Positions 15,857 to 24,109 of a stretch of DNA of 30,409 nt are shown piece by piece. The stretch covers positions 1-30,409 of the forward strand of contig JASLEG010000133.1 in NCBI GenBank assembly GCA_030151225.1. The letters run 5' to 3'. Below the pieces are notes generated by a model. The model saw nothing but the letters and a program-made list of their open reading frames with translations. It did no database searches and was not told the DNA's origin. A program made the position numbers and the translations under genes. The DNA comes from Burkholderia sp. (GTDB lineage: Bacteria; Pseudomonadota; Gammaproteobacteria; Burkholderiales; Burkholderiaceae). Position 1 is the first letter of the stretch; every line of letters begins with the position of its first letter.

Positions 15857-15984
15857 ACGTCACGCGGCGGTCCGGCTTCGCGCCGGGCTCGCCGCCTTCC
15901 ATTCGCATTCCTGATCGAAGCGTTGCCGCGACCGCCCGTGCACAGGGCGGCGGGGCACGCGCACGCCCTTTTCCCGGAGGAGAC

Positions 15985-17340
15985 ATGAGCCATTCCGATT
16001 CCCAGGCGCGCCCCCGCGCATCCGTTCCGCTCTGGCGGCATCTGTATCTGCAGGTCCTGGTGGCGATCGCGCTCGGCGTTGCCTTCGGCCATTTCGCGCC
16101 GTCCGCCGCGGTGGCCGTCAAGCCGCTCGGCGACCTGTTCGTGCGCCTGATCCGCATGGTGATCGCGCCGGTGGTGTTCTGCGCCGTGGTGGCCGGCATC
16201 GCCAGCATGCGCGACCTGAAGGCGGTGGGCCGCGCCGGCGGGAAGGCGCTGCTGTACTTCGAGGCGATGTCGACGATCGCGCTCGGCTTCGGGCTGGCGA
16301 TGGGCCATCTGCTGAAGCCGGGTGCCGGCTTCAACGTGTCGCTCGCCTCGCTGGACGCATCGGCCGTGTCCGGCTACGTGTCGGCGGCCGCGCACGGCGC
16401 GGGGCTGACCGGTTTCCTCATGCACGTGGTGCCCGACACCTTCGTGGGCGCGTTCACGCACGAGGACATCCTGCCGGTGCTGCTGCTCGCGCTGCTGACG
16501 GGCTCGGCGCTGTCGGTGCTCGGCGAGCGCGTGCGGCCGGTGACGGAGTTCGTCGACGGGGTGGCCGCGGTGATGTTCCGCATCGTCGGCTTCATCACGC
16601 GGGTGGCGCCGATCGGCGCGTTCGGCGCGATCGCCTTCACGGTCGGCAAGTTCGGGGTGGGCTCGCTGCTGCCGATGTTCAAGCTGGTGGCCTGCTTCTA
16701 TCTGTCGGCGCTGCTGTTCGTGTTCGTGGTGCTCGGCGCGGTGGCGCGGCTCGCGGGCTTCAGCATCTGGCGCTTCCTCGTGTTCATCCGCGAGGAGCTG
16801 CTGATCGTGCTCGGCACCTCCACCTCGGAGAGCGCGCTGCCGCAGCTGATGCTGAAGCTCGAGCAGCTCGGCTGCCGGCGCGGCGTGGTGGGGCTCGTGG
16901 TGCCCACCGGCTATTCGTTCAATCTCGACGGCACGAGCCTCTACATGACGCTGGCCGTGCTGTTCCTCGCGCAGGCCACCAACACGCCGCTCACGCTCGG
17001 CCAGCAACTGACGCTGCTGGCCGTCACCATGCTGACCTCGAAGGGCTCGGCCGCGGTGGTGGGCGCGGGCTTCGTGACGCTCGCGGCGAGCCTGTCGGTG
17101 GTGCCCACCGTGCCGGTGGCCGCGATGGTGCTGGTGCTCGGCATCGACCGCTTCATGTCGGAATGCCGCTCGCTCACGAACCTGGTGGGCAACGGCGTGG
17201 CCGCGATCGTGGTGTGCGCGTGGGAGGGCGCGCTCGATCGCGAGCGCATGAAGGCGGTGTTGAGCGGTGAGTGGCGGCCGGGCGAGGGCGAGGTGAACGA
17301 GCTGGCCGAAGGGGGCTCGATGCCGGCGCAGCCGCGCTGA
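15985..17340 (+). CDS. dctA: DctA-type C4-dicarboxylate:cation symporter
   Basis: A 451-residue inner-membrane symporter of the DAACS family. The signature motifs are present: LGTSTSESALPQLMLKLEQL for the serine-rich re-entrant loop, GYSFNLDGTSLYMTLAVLFL for the transport helix 7 region, and SKGSAAVVGAGFVTLAASLS for the second re-entrant loop. Proteins of this family import fumarate, malate, succinate and related acids with protons or sodium. The start at 15985 has GGAGGAG just upstream; the frame is open much further but that part is out-of-gene. It lies 128 bases after LeuD on the same strand and likely supplies the module with its dicarboxylate. It ends two bases before the stop of the convergent MFS gene, leaving no room for a terminator. 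Confidence 0.94.
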   Translation: MSHSDSQARPRASVPLWRHLYLQVLVAIALGVAFGHFAPSAAVAVKPLGDLFVRLIRMVIAPVVFCAVVAGIASMRDLKAVGRAGGKALLYFEAMSTIALGFGLAMGHLLKPGAGFNVSLASLDASAVSGYVSAAAHGAGLTGFLMHVVPDTFVGAFTHEDILPVLLLALLTGSALSVLGERVRPVTEFVDGVAAVMFRIVGFITRVAPIGAFGAIAFTVGKFGVGSLLPMFKLVACFYLSALLFVFVVLGAVARLAGFSIWRFLVFIREELLIVLGTSTSESALPQLMLKLEQLGCRRGVVGLVVPTGYSFNLDGTSLYMTLAVLFLAQATNTPLTLGQQLTLLAVTMLTSKGSAAVVGAGFVTLAASLSVVPTVPVAAMVLVLGIDRFMSECRSLTNLVGNGVAAIVVCAWEGALDRERMKAVLSGEWRPGEGEVNELAEGGSMPAQPR

Positions 17341-17342
17341 GC

Positions 17343-18737
17343 TCAGCCTCCGCGTGCGAGCAGGCGCTGGCCGGCGTCGCGCGGCAGCCGCGCGCTGTCG
17401 ACGATCGCGACCGCGGCCAGCGCGGCGATCATCGCGAACGCGAGATGGAAATCGGCCACGCCCGGCGAGCCCTGCGGCGAGCCGTGGATCAGGGCCGCCA
17501 CCGACAGCGCCAGCGCGCCCACCGCGATGCCCATGCCCGAGTTCATCTGCTGCAGCACCGAAAACAGCGTGGTGGCGTGGCGCATCTGCGGCTGCGGCAC
17601 GTCGGCGAAACCGATCGTGTTCATCGCCGTGAACTGCATCGAGCGCGTCATGCCCGTGACGAACAGCAGCGCGCACACGAGCCAGTGCGGCGTGTCGGCC
17701 GACAGCGTGGCGCAGGCCGCGAAGCCCGCCGCGATCAGCAGGCCGTTGCCCACCAGCACGTTGCGGAATCCGAAGCTGTGCATGATGCGCGTGGTGGCCG
17801 GCTTCATCGCCAGATTGCCGGCGAACAGCCACAGCAGCAGCGTGCCGGCTTCCACGGCGCTGTAGCCGAACGCGAGCTGGAACATCAGCGGCAGCAGGAA
17901 CGGCGCGGAGCTGATCGCGGTGCGGAACAGCGAGCCGCCGAGCGCGGTCACGCGGAACGTGGCGATCGCGAGCGGCTCGAGGCCGAACAGCGGATGCGGG
18001 GCGCGTCGCAGGTAGCGCGCCGACACGGCCAGCAGCGCCACGCCGGCCACCAGCATCGCGAGCGCGAGCACGCGCGAGACATCGGCGCGGCTCGCCGCCT
18101 CGAGCCCGGCCATGAACAGCAGGAAGCCGAGGCCGGTCAGCACGAAGCCGGGCACGTCGAACGGCGCGTGCTTCTCGTCACCGTTGCGCACCAGCAGCAG
18201 TGCCGCCGCCAGCGCGATCGCGCCGAGCGGCAGGTTCAGCAGGAAGATCCACGGCCAGCCCCAGTGCGTGGCGATCCAGCCGCCCACCGGCGGCCCGAGC
18301 ACCGGCGCCACCAGCGCGGGCCAGGTCAGGATCGCGATGGCGCGCACGATCTGCGCCTTCGGCGTGTCGCGCAGCACCACCAGCCGGCCCACCGGCACCA
18401 TCATCGCGCCGCCCAGGCCCTGCAGCGTGCGTGCGGCCGTGAACGCGAGCAGGGTGCCGCTCGCCGCGCACAGCAGGGACGACAGCGTGAATACCACGAT
18501 CGCCGAGGCGAACACGCGGCGCGCGCCGAAGCGGTCGGCCATCCAGCCGCTGATCGGAATGAACACCGTGAGCGCCACCAGATACGCCGACACGCCCACC
18601 GACAGATGCGCGGCCGCGGTGCCGAACTCGCGCGCCATGGTGGGCAGCGCCGTGGCGATCACGGTGGCGTCGAGGTTTTCCATGAAGAACACGGCGGCGA
18701 CGAGCAGGGCGGTGGCGGTGCGGCGGTCGAGGGGCAT
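17343..18737 (-). CDS. MFS multidrug efflux transporter, DHA2/EmrB-QacA type
   Basis: A protein of 464 residues from the ATG at 18737. It has the fourteen-helix pattern of the DHA2 family, with FFMENLDATVIATALPTMAR in helix 1 (the D-x-T-x-V-N/I-x-A-L-P motif), GWMADRFGARRVFASAIVVF as the loop 2-3 signature and PVLGPPVGGWIATHWGWPWI as the antiporter motif C. It should export hydrophobic drugs or organic compounds using the proton gradient. No EmrA-type adaptor is adjacent, so it probably acts alone across the inner membrane. The frame stays open to 18842, but that extension is low-complexity and not family-like; the ribosome-binding site at 18737 is weak. It converges on dctA. Confidence 0.92.
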   Translation of the reverse strand: MPLDRRTATALLVAAVFFMENLDATVIATALPTMAREFGTAAAHLSVGVSAYLVALTVFIPISGWMADRFGARRVFASAIVVFTLSSLLCAASGTLLAFTAARTLQGLGGAMMVPVGRLVVLRDTPKAQIVRAIAILTWPALVAPVLGPPVGGWIATHWGWPWIFLLNLPLGAIALAAALLLVRNGDEKHAPFDVPGFVLTGLGFLLFMAGLEAASRADVSRVLALAMLVAGVALLAVSARYLRRAPHPLFGLEPLAIATFRVTALGGSLFRTAISSAPFLLPLMFQLAFGYSAVEAGTLLLWLFAGNLAMKPATTRIMHSFGFRNVLVGNGLLIAAGFAACATLSADTPHWLVCALLFVTGMTRSMQFTAMNTIGFADVPQPQMRHATTLFSVLQQMNSGMGIAVGALALSVAALIHGSPQGSPGVADFHLAFAMIAALAAVAIVDSARLPRDAGQRLLARGG

Positions 18738-19015
18738 GGCGGATGACGGCGGGAGGCGACAGGGATCGGCGGGCGGAGGCGAACGGGGAGTATAGCGGCG
18801 GGGCCGGAGCAGCGGAGCGAGCCACGCGGGCTGCGTCGCCATGAAACGAATTGAAGATCGCGAGTCAAACGTTTGGCATGGCGCGATTCATCCGAAACAC
18901 GCCGATCTTGAATCTCATGGGCATCGATTCATGATTGCGCCGGATAATCGTCACGCCAGAATTCCTTGAATTATTTACGGAAATACGATGTCGGGTAATT
19001 CGAGGCGCATCGACG

Positions 19016-19040
19016 ATGTGTAACAATGGCCGTTACATAT
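19016..19040. promoter_or_regulatory. Inverted repeat upstream of the diguanylate cyclase
   Basis: TGTAAC (19019-19024) and GTTACA (19032-19037) are perfect inverted arms around seven bases; extending to 19016-19024 and 19032-19040 gives eight of nine pairs. The site lies 36 bases before the chosen start and inside a 234-base A+T-rich gap (18843-19076). It is a plausible operator for an unknown regulator. Confidence 0.4.
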
Positions 19041-19076
19041 TCAATGCGTCGCCGAAAGCTTTTGCAAGGTCACATC

Positions 19077-20387
19077 ATGTCCGATTCTCCCGCCCAACCG
19101 GTTCCGCTCGAGGACGGCCAGGCCGCCTGCGTCGCCACCATCGGGCGCGATGAACGGGGCCGATTCGTGGTGGCGGCCTGCAACCGCCAGTTCCTGCGCA
19201 TGACCGGCCGCTCCGGCGGCGATTTCCCGCTGTTTCCGATCGCGTTCGACACGCTGATGGCCGATTCGTCGGCACGCCAATTGCGCGCGGCGCTGCTCGA
19301 CTGTTTCGCGGCCGATGCCCGGCACGAGGCCGATGTCCGGCTCGATTTCGCCGACGGCGCGCGCGGCTGGCGCCTGACGCTGCAGCCGGTGCGGCACGCG
19401 GGCGAGCATGGCGCGCCCGTGGTGCGGCAGGTGCTCGTGACCGGTTTCGATCTCGGCACGCAGCGCGAGCCGCTCGCGCAGCCCGACGTGGCCGCCGCCC
19501 GCTATCGCGAGCTGGTCGATCTCGCCTACGACGCGATCGTCACGATCGATCAGGATCGCAACATCACGTTGTTCAATCGCGCCGCCGAAAACCTGTTCGG
19601 CTACGCGTCGGCCGAGATTCTCGGCCGGCCGATCGAGACGCTGCTGCCCGAGCGTTTTCGCGCGGGCCATCCGGGCAACGTCAAGCATTTCGCCGATACC
19701 TTCCAGCCCAGCGTGCGTCACGCCACGCCGCCCGCGATGGACGGCAGCAACAGCGTGTACGGGCTGCATCGCGACGGCTCGATCATCCCGGTGGAAATCG
19801 CGATCTCGAAGATCGCCGTGAACGGGCGCACCGAATTCACGGCCGTGGTGCGCGACATCACCGATCGTGCGCGGCTGATGGAAACGCTGAAGCTGCAGGC
19901 CGCCACCGATGCGCTGACGGGCCTGCCGAACCGCCGCGGCTTCCTCGAATTCGCCGAGCGCGTGCTCGGCGCGGGCGAGGTGCTGTCGGTGTTCATTCTC
20001 GACATCGACTTCTTCAAGGACATCAACGACAACCGCGGCCACGACGCCGGCGACGAGGTGCTGCGCCTGCTCGCGAAGGTGGGCGCGTCGATGGCGCACG
20101 GGCCGAACCTGTTCGCGCGCTGGGGCGGCGAGGAGTTCGTGGCCGCCTTGCCGGGCGCCGACGCCGCGCTCGTGCGCACCATTGCCGACCGCCTGCGCGA
20201 GCGCTTCGAGCGGCAGGATTTCGAGCATGCGTGGCGCGTCGAGGCGATTCCGTTTACGGTCAGCATCGGCGTGGTGACGCGCGAGCCCGGCGATCACCGG
20301 AGCGACGTCGAGGCGCTGATGAAGCGCGCCGACCTCGCGCTGTACCGCGCGAAGCAGTCGGGACGCAATCGGGTCGAGGTGGGGTAG
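19077..20387 (+). CDS. PAS-GGDEF diguanylate cyclase
   Basis: A 436-residue protein that should synthesise c-di-GMP from two GTP. Residues about 10-125 form a degenerate PAS-like sensor; a second, clear PAS domain follows (YRELVDLAYDAIVTIDQD and NLFGYASAEILGRPIETLLP). The GGDEF domain occupies roughly residues 285-435: ATDALTGLPNRRGFLEFAER, ILDIDFFKDINDNRGHDAGD and the active-site FARWGGEEFVAAL, an active GGEEF. The usual R-x-x-D inhibitory site just upstream is H-x-x-N here. There is no transmembrane segment, so it is cytoplasmic. AAGG seven bases before the ATG at 19077 supports this start; the ATG at 19026 has no such site. Ligand and cofactor of the PAS domains are not evident. Confidence 0.92.
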   Translation: MSDSPAQPVPLEDGQAACVATIGRDERGRFVVAACNRQFLRMTGRSGGDFPLFPIAFDTLMADSSARQLRAALLDCFAADARHEADVRLDFADGARGWRLTLQPVRHAGEHGAPVVRQVLVTGFDLGTQREPLAQPDVAAARYRELVDLAYDAIVTIDQDRNITLFNRAAENLFGYASAEILGRPIETLLPERFRAGHPGNVKHFADTFQPSVRHATPPAMDGSNSVYGLHRDGSIIPVEIAISKIAVNGRTEFTAVVRDITDRARLMETLKLQAATDALTGLPNRRGFLEFAERVLGAGEVLSVFILDIDFFKDINDNRGHDAGDEVLRLLAKVGASMAHGPNLFARWGGEEFVAALPGADAALVRTIADRLRERFERQDFEHAWRVEAIPFTVSIGVVTREPGDHRSDVEALMKRADLALYRAKQSGRNRVEVG

Positions 20388-20432
20388 GCGGCGCGCAGGG
20401 CGTGCCGTTCCCGCCGTCCTTGCATCGCTCCG

Positions 20433-21863
20433 TCACGCGGCCTGCCGGCTCGCCATCTCCTGCCTCGCGAATGCGTCGAGCTTGCGCACGGTCGCGCGCA
20501 TGTCGTCTTCGGTCGCGTCGGGATGGATCGCGCAGATGCGCAGCACCGTCTTTCCGTTCAGGCGCGTCGTCAGCACCGCGGCATGGCCGTCGCGCAGCAT
20601 GCGTTGCGCAATCGCCGTGTTCAGCGCGTCGATTCGTTCCGCGTTCCAGCCCGCCGGCGCGTGGCGGAAATTGACGATCGCCAGTCGTGCCGGGCTGACG
20701 ATCTCCCAATCCGCGTGCCGCCTCAGCTCGTCCTCGGCCCAGCGCGCCAGCTGGAAGCCGTGCTCCACGCCGGCCGCCATCGTCGCCGCGCCCGCCGTCT
20801 GCAACGTCAGCCACAGCTTCAGCCCGCGTGCCGGCCGCGTGAGCTCCACGCCGAGATCCCAGAAATTGACCTGACCTTCATCCGTCTCGGTGTCGCGCAG
20901 GTATTCCGGGCGCGTATGGAACGAGGCAGCGAGATGGGCCTTGTCGCGCACCATCACCACGCCGCAGCCGTAGGTCTGGAACAGCCACTTGTGCCCGTCC
21001 CAGCTCACGCTGTCCGCCTGCTCGATGCCGTCCAGCAGGTGGCGATAGCGTGGCGAGATCGCGATCGAGGCCCCGTAGGCGCCATCCACGTGCATCCACA
21101 GGTTTTCCCGGTCGCACCGGCGCCGGATCTCGGGCAGCGGATCGATCGAGCCGGTGTTGGTCGTGCCGGCGCTGGCCACCACGGCGAACGGCAGCCGCCC
21201 GTGCGCCTTGTCCCGCTCGATCGCCGCGGCGAGATCGTCGAGATCGAGCCGGAACTGCGCGTCGCAACGAATGCGGCGGATCTGCTCGGGCAGGAAGCCG
21301 ATGATCGCCAGGCCCTTGGCCACCGACGAATGGGTCTGCTCCGACACGTAGGCCACGCCCTTCGCGCGCTCGGCCGCCGGCAGCTTGCGGTCGCGCGCCA
21401 CCACCAGCGCCGTCATGTTCGCCATCGAGCCGCCCGACACGAACAGGCCGCCGCTTTGCTCCGGCAGCCCCAGCCTGCCGGCCAGCCACTGCACGAGCCG
21501 CAGTTCGATGCTGCTCGGCCCGGAGCTTTCGAGCCAGTTGCCCGCGTGCGGATTGTAGGTGGCCGTCAGCAGGTCGCCGAGCGCCGACAGCGGCGAGCGC
21601 GGCCCCGGCACGAAGGCGAAGAAGCGCGGGTGATCGGCCTGCGCGCGGTGGTGGCAGACCTTCTCCACCATCTCGTCGATCACGGCCGCGAGCGGGCGCC
21701 CGTGCTCGGGTACGGTCATGGCGCGCAGCTCGGCCAGCGCCGCGTCGTCGGCCAGCCTGACCACCCGGGGCTGCGGGGTGGCGCGGGCGCGCAGGATCTG
21801 CAGCGCGGCGGCTTCCAGCGTGGGTTGATCGAGGTGGGTCGGGGTCTTGAGATCGGTGTCCAT
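20433..21863 (-). CDS. Group II pyridoxal-dependent decarboxylase (aromatic-type)
   Basis: A 476-residue fold-type I PLP enzyme of the group II decarboxylases. SWDGHKWLFQTYGCGVVMV carries the PLP lysine Lys292 after His291; HVDGAYGASIAISPRYRH holds Asp260 that binds the pyridine nitrogen; SEQTHSSVAKGLAIIGF holds His178 that stacks on the ring; NPHAGNWLESSGPSSIEL is the family's substrate-entry loop. The predicted reaction is decarboxylation of an aromatic or acidic amino acid to an amine; tryptophan, tyrosine or DOPA are likely but unproven. The protein length is typical. No clear ribosome-binding site precedes the ATG at 21863. It diverges from an Lrp/AsnC regulator with 73 bases between the starts, a common layout for amino-acid catabolic genes. 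Confidence 0.92.
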   Translation of the reverse strand: MDTDLKTPTHLDQPTLEAAALQILRARATPQPRVVRLADDAALAELRAMTVPEHGRPLAAVIDEMVEKVCHHRAQADHPRFFAFVPGPRSPLSALGDLLTATYNPHAGNWLESSGPSSIELRLVQWLAGRLGLPEQSGGLFVSGGSMANMTALVVARDRKLPAAERAKGVAYVSEQTHSSVAKGLAIIGFLPEQIRRIRCDAQFRLDLDDLAAAIERDKAHGRLPFAVVASAGTTNTGSIDPLPEIRRRCDRENLWMHVDGAYGASIAISPRYRHLLDGIEQADSVSWDGHKWLFQTYGCGVVMVRDKAHLAASFHTRPEYLRDTETDEGQVNFWDLGVELTRPARGLKLWLTLQTAGAATMAAGVEHGFQLARWAEDELRRHADWEIVSPARLAIVNFRHAPAGWNAERIDALNTAIAQRMLRDGHAAVLTTRLNGKTVLRICAIHPDATEDDMRATVRKLDAFARQEMASRQAA

Positions 21864-21910
21864 GAGGATGTCGGGTGTCGAACAATATGAGATATTTCAC
21901 CCAACTTCCC

Positions 21911-21921
21911 TTATCAGATAA
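21911..21921. promoter_or_regulatory. Short palindrome between decarboxylase and Lrp genes
   Basis: TTATCAGATAA is a perfect 5-1-5 palindrome in the A+T-rich 73-base gap between the divergent genes, sixteen bases before the Lrp start. Lrp-family proteins bind A+T-rich dyads of this kind, so it could be a regulator site. Confidence 0.35.
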
Positions 21922-21936
21922 AGGACATTCGCAAGC

Positions 21937-22467
21937 ATGGCTAAAAAAACGAATGGGATTCGGCGCGACGCGCGGGCGGAGGCACGGCTGGACGACGTGG
22001 ACCGAACGCTGTTAGGGCTGTTGTCGGCCGACTGCTCGCTCAGTTATGCCGAGCTCGGCGAGAAGCTGCATCTTTCGGCGCCGGCGGTGCACGAGCGGGT
22101 CAAGCGCATGAAGCGGCAGGGCGTGATCGTCGCCTCGGTGGCACGGCTCGATCCGGTGCTGCTCGGGCGGCCGCTGCTGTGCTTCATCCAGGTGATGACG
22201 AACACGATCGCCCGCACCCGCGACATCGCGGCGCGCACCGATCTGCCCGACGTCGAGGAAATTCACACGGTGGCCGGCGATTGCGGCCTGCTGATGAAGG
22301 TGCGCACGCGGGACATGAAATCCCTGGAGGCCTTGCTCGCCAAGATTCACGGCGTGGAGGGTGTGTCGGGCACGCGCACGCAGATGGTGTTGTCGACGCT
22401 GATGGAGCGCGGGCCCAGCGCGGTGCTGAGCGGGGACGAGGACGAGGGGGAGGATCCGGAAGGATGA
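21937..22467 (+). CDS. Lrp/AsnC family transcriptional regulator
   Basis: A 176-residue regulator. After a basic N-terminus it reads LDDVDRTLLGLLSADCSLSY, AELGEKLHLSAPAVHERVKR and RQGVIVASVARLDPVLLGRP, the Lrp winged-helix DNA-binding domain. The RAM ligand-binding domain spans about residues 80-160, with DVEEIHTVAGDCGLLMKVRT as the conserved effector-loop region. The tail (residues 160-176) is acidic and unlike the family's usual end. Lrp-type proteins form octamers and sense amino acids. It sits divergently from a PLP decarboxylase and probably induces it with that enzyme's amino-acid substrate; this is inference from position. Confidence 0.93.
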   Translation: MAKKTNGIRRDARAEARLDDVDRTLLGLLSADCSLSYAELGEKLHLSAPAVHERVKRMKRQGVIVASVARLDPVLLGRPLLCFIQVMTNTIARTRDIAARTDLPDVEEIHTVAGDCGLLMKVRTRDMKSLEALLAKIHGVEGVSGTRTQMVLSTLMERGPSAVLSGDEDEGEDPEG

Positions 22468-22531
22468 AGGGGCGCTGAACGAATCGGACGGCGGACCCGC
22501 GAGAGGCCGCCAACTCGAACGGCGCGTGGCC

Positions 22532-23830
22532 TCAGCCCCGCGCCTCGAACCTCACCCGCGCATTCTTCGGCCGCAGCGAGAACCACCCCTGCGGCTCGCC
22601 GGGCGACAGCAGCGTCATGTCGCGATGCTCGACCCACCACGCCAGCGACACGGCCAGATCCATCATCGCCATGCCGGTGCCCGGGCAGGCGCGGTCGCCG
22701 AGCCCGAACGGGAAATACGCGCCCTGCGGCCAGGTGGACGCCTCCAGAAAACGCTCGGGCCGGAACGTGTCCGGCTCGTCGAACCAGCGCGCATCGCGCT
22801 GCGTGACCCAGCTCGAGATCATCACCACGTCACCGCGCGCGAGCTGCTCGCCGCGCACGGTCATCGAGCGCGACAGCTGGCGCGGCACCAGCGCGTAGGT
22901 GGGCGGATAGAGGCGCAGCGTTTCCTGGATCACCGCGCGCAGCAGCGGCGCGCGGCGCAGGTCCTGCAACTGGTTGACCTCGGCCCAGTCCACCGTGGCG
23001 AGCTCGGCGCGCAGCGCGGCCAGCACCTCGGGATGTTGCGCGAGCAACAGTTGCGCCCACGACAGCGAGGCGCCGGTGGCCTGATGCGAGGCCATCAGCA
23101 GCGTGTGCAGGTCGTCGCGATGGACGACCAGCGGCCGCGTGGAGGTGGCCACCACCTCGTCGATCAGCCCGCGCATGGTGCGCAGCGCCCAGCGCTTGCG
23201 CGGACACATCTTGCTCGGCAGCCAGTGGCCGAGCGGAATGCCGGTGCTGGTTTCGAGCAGCGCCACGCGCGACAGGATCCGCATTGCCTTGGCGATGGTG
23301 TGCGCGCTCGGGCCGAGATCGACGTCGAACAGGGCGTGCCCGGCCAGCCGCACGCTGTAGGCGGCCATCTCGAGATCGAGGTCGTGCTCGCGCCCGTCGG
23401 GAATCCGCTGCCCGGACCATTCGGCCGCGATGCGGCGAATCTCGAGCGCGGTGGGCGGCTTGATGTGCGGGCGCACGGCCTGACGCTGGCTGCGCGCGGT
23501 TTCCCCTTCCTTCATCATGAAACTGCGGCCGTTCCACTGCCGCATGATGCACAGGCTCGGCTCCCAGCGCCGCAGGTCCGCGCGATGCGTGACCATCAGT
23601 TCGTGCACGGCTTCCGGATGAAACACGCACCACAGCCGCTTCACGCCCATCCGCAGCGCGGCGATGTCGGGCGACTTGCGATGCACGCCGGCCAGCCACG
23701 CGAGCGGATCGCGCTGGATCTCGAGCCAGTGGTTCAGGCCGGTGTTCGGCGGTTGCCAGTTCTTGCGCACCCGCGCGAGACGGCGGCGGATCGGGCAACC
23801 GATGTCGGGCGGGGAAAGGATGTCGCTCAC
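22532..23830 (-). CDS. Cytochrome P450 with altered oxygen-activation motif
   Basis: A 432-residue soluble P450 with a GTG start at 23830. The heme loop reads PFGLGDRACPGTGMAMMD (Cys382 thiolate), the K-helix has QETLR (Glu303, Arg306), and TFRPERF completes the E-R-R triad. No membrane anchor is visible. The I-helix reads LLMASHQATGASLSWAQLLL where the usual form is AG-H-(D/E)-T-T: Gln250 and Ala251 stand at the acid-alcohol pair that delivers protons to the iron-bound oxygen. That suggests a peroxygenase, a peroxide-shunt enzyme or an unusual substrate-assisted reaction. No ferredoxin or reductase gene is adjacent. Substrate unknown. It converges on the Lrp gene, leaving 64 bases between the stops. 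Confidence 0.93.
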   Translation of the reverse strand: MSDILSPPDIGCPIRRRLARVRKNWQPPNTGLNHWLEIQRDPLAWLAGVHRKSPDIAALRMGVKRLWCVFHPEAVHELMVTHRADLRRWEPSLCIMRQWNGRSFMMKEGETARSQRQAVRPHIKPPTALEIRRIAAEWSGQRIPDGREHDLDLEMAAYSVRLAGHALFDVDLGPSAHTIAKAMRILSRVALLETSTGIPLGHWLPSKMCPRKRWALRTMRGLIDEVVATSTRPLVVHRDDLHTLLMASHQATGASLSWAQLLLAQHPEVLAALRAELATVDWAEVNQLQDLRRAPLLRAVIQETLRLYPPTYALVPRQLSRSMTVRGEQLARGDVVMISSWVTQRDARWFDEPDTFRPERFLEASTWPQGAYFPFGLGDRACPGTGMAMMDLAVSLAWWVEHRDMTLLSPGEPQGWFSLRPKNARVRFEARG

Positions 23831-24109
23831 GTGTGGTTCACCGTTGCTGGAATGGAAATCGCGTGATGCAGGCCGAAATATACGACATTCGCGTTGGCGC
23901 GACGCGCGCCGTTCGCGGATTCACCTCGGACGAATTCAAGATCAATACGAAATACTTTCAAATCCCATTCGGTTTTTCGAGTCGGCACCGATCTCGAGGC
24001 GCGGCGGCGCACGGCCGGCCGCGCGGCGCCGACGCGGTCCACGCGATGTCGCTCGCGAATCTCCACGGCGAATACTGCACCGTGCTGACGGTGGCGGACC
24101 TGCTCGCGC
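23831..24109. other. Unassigned A+T-richer gap between P450 and DUF1272 genes
   Basis: No recognisable gene occupies this stretch. It is richer in A and T between about 23860 and 23990 than its surroundings and likely includes the P450 promoter. A plus-strand frame from 23833 to 24138 is open, ending LANLHGEYCTVLTVADLLAL and a short tail, but it overlaps the DUF1272 gene, has no good ribosome-binding site, and resembles no family I can name; it could be a worn fragment. Confidence 0.5.

Noticed and set aside
15535..17832. A minus-strand frame of 765 codons opposite dctA and leuD
   Set aside because: His/Arg/Gly-rich composition with no domain pattern, and directly opposite two well-supported genes. 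It is a G+C shadow.
19026..19076. An earlier in-frame ATG for the diguanylate cyclase, adding 17 residues
   Set aside because: It has no ribosome-binding site and lies inside the inverted repeat; the ATG at 19077 has AAGG at proper spacing.
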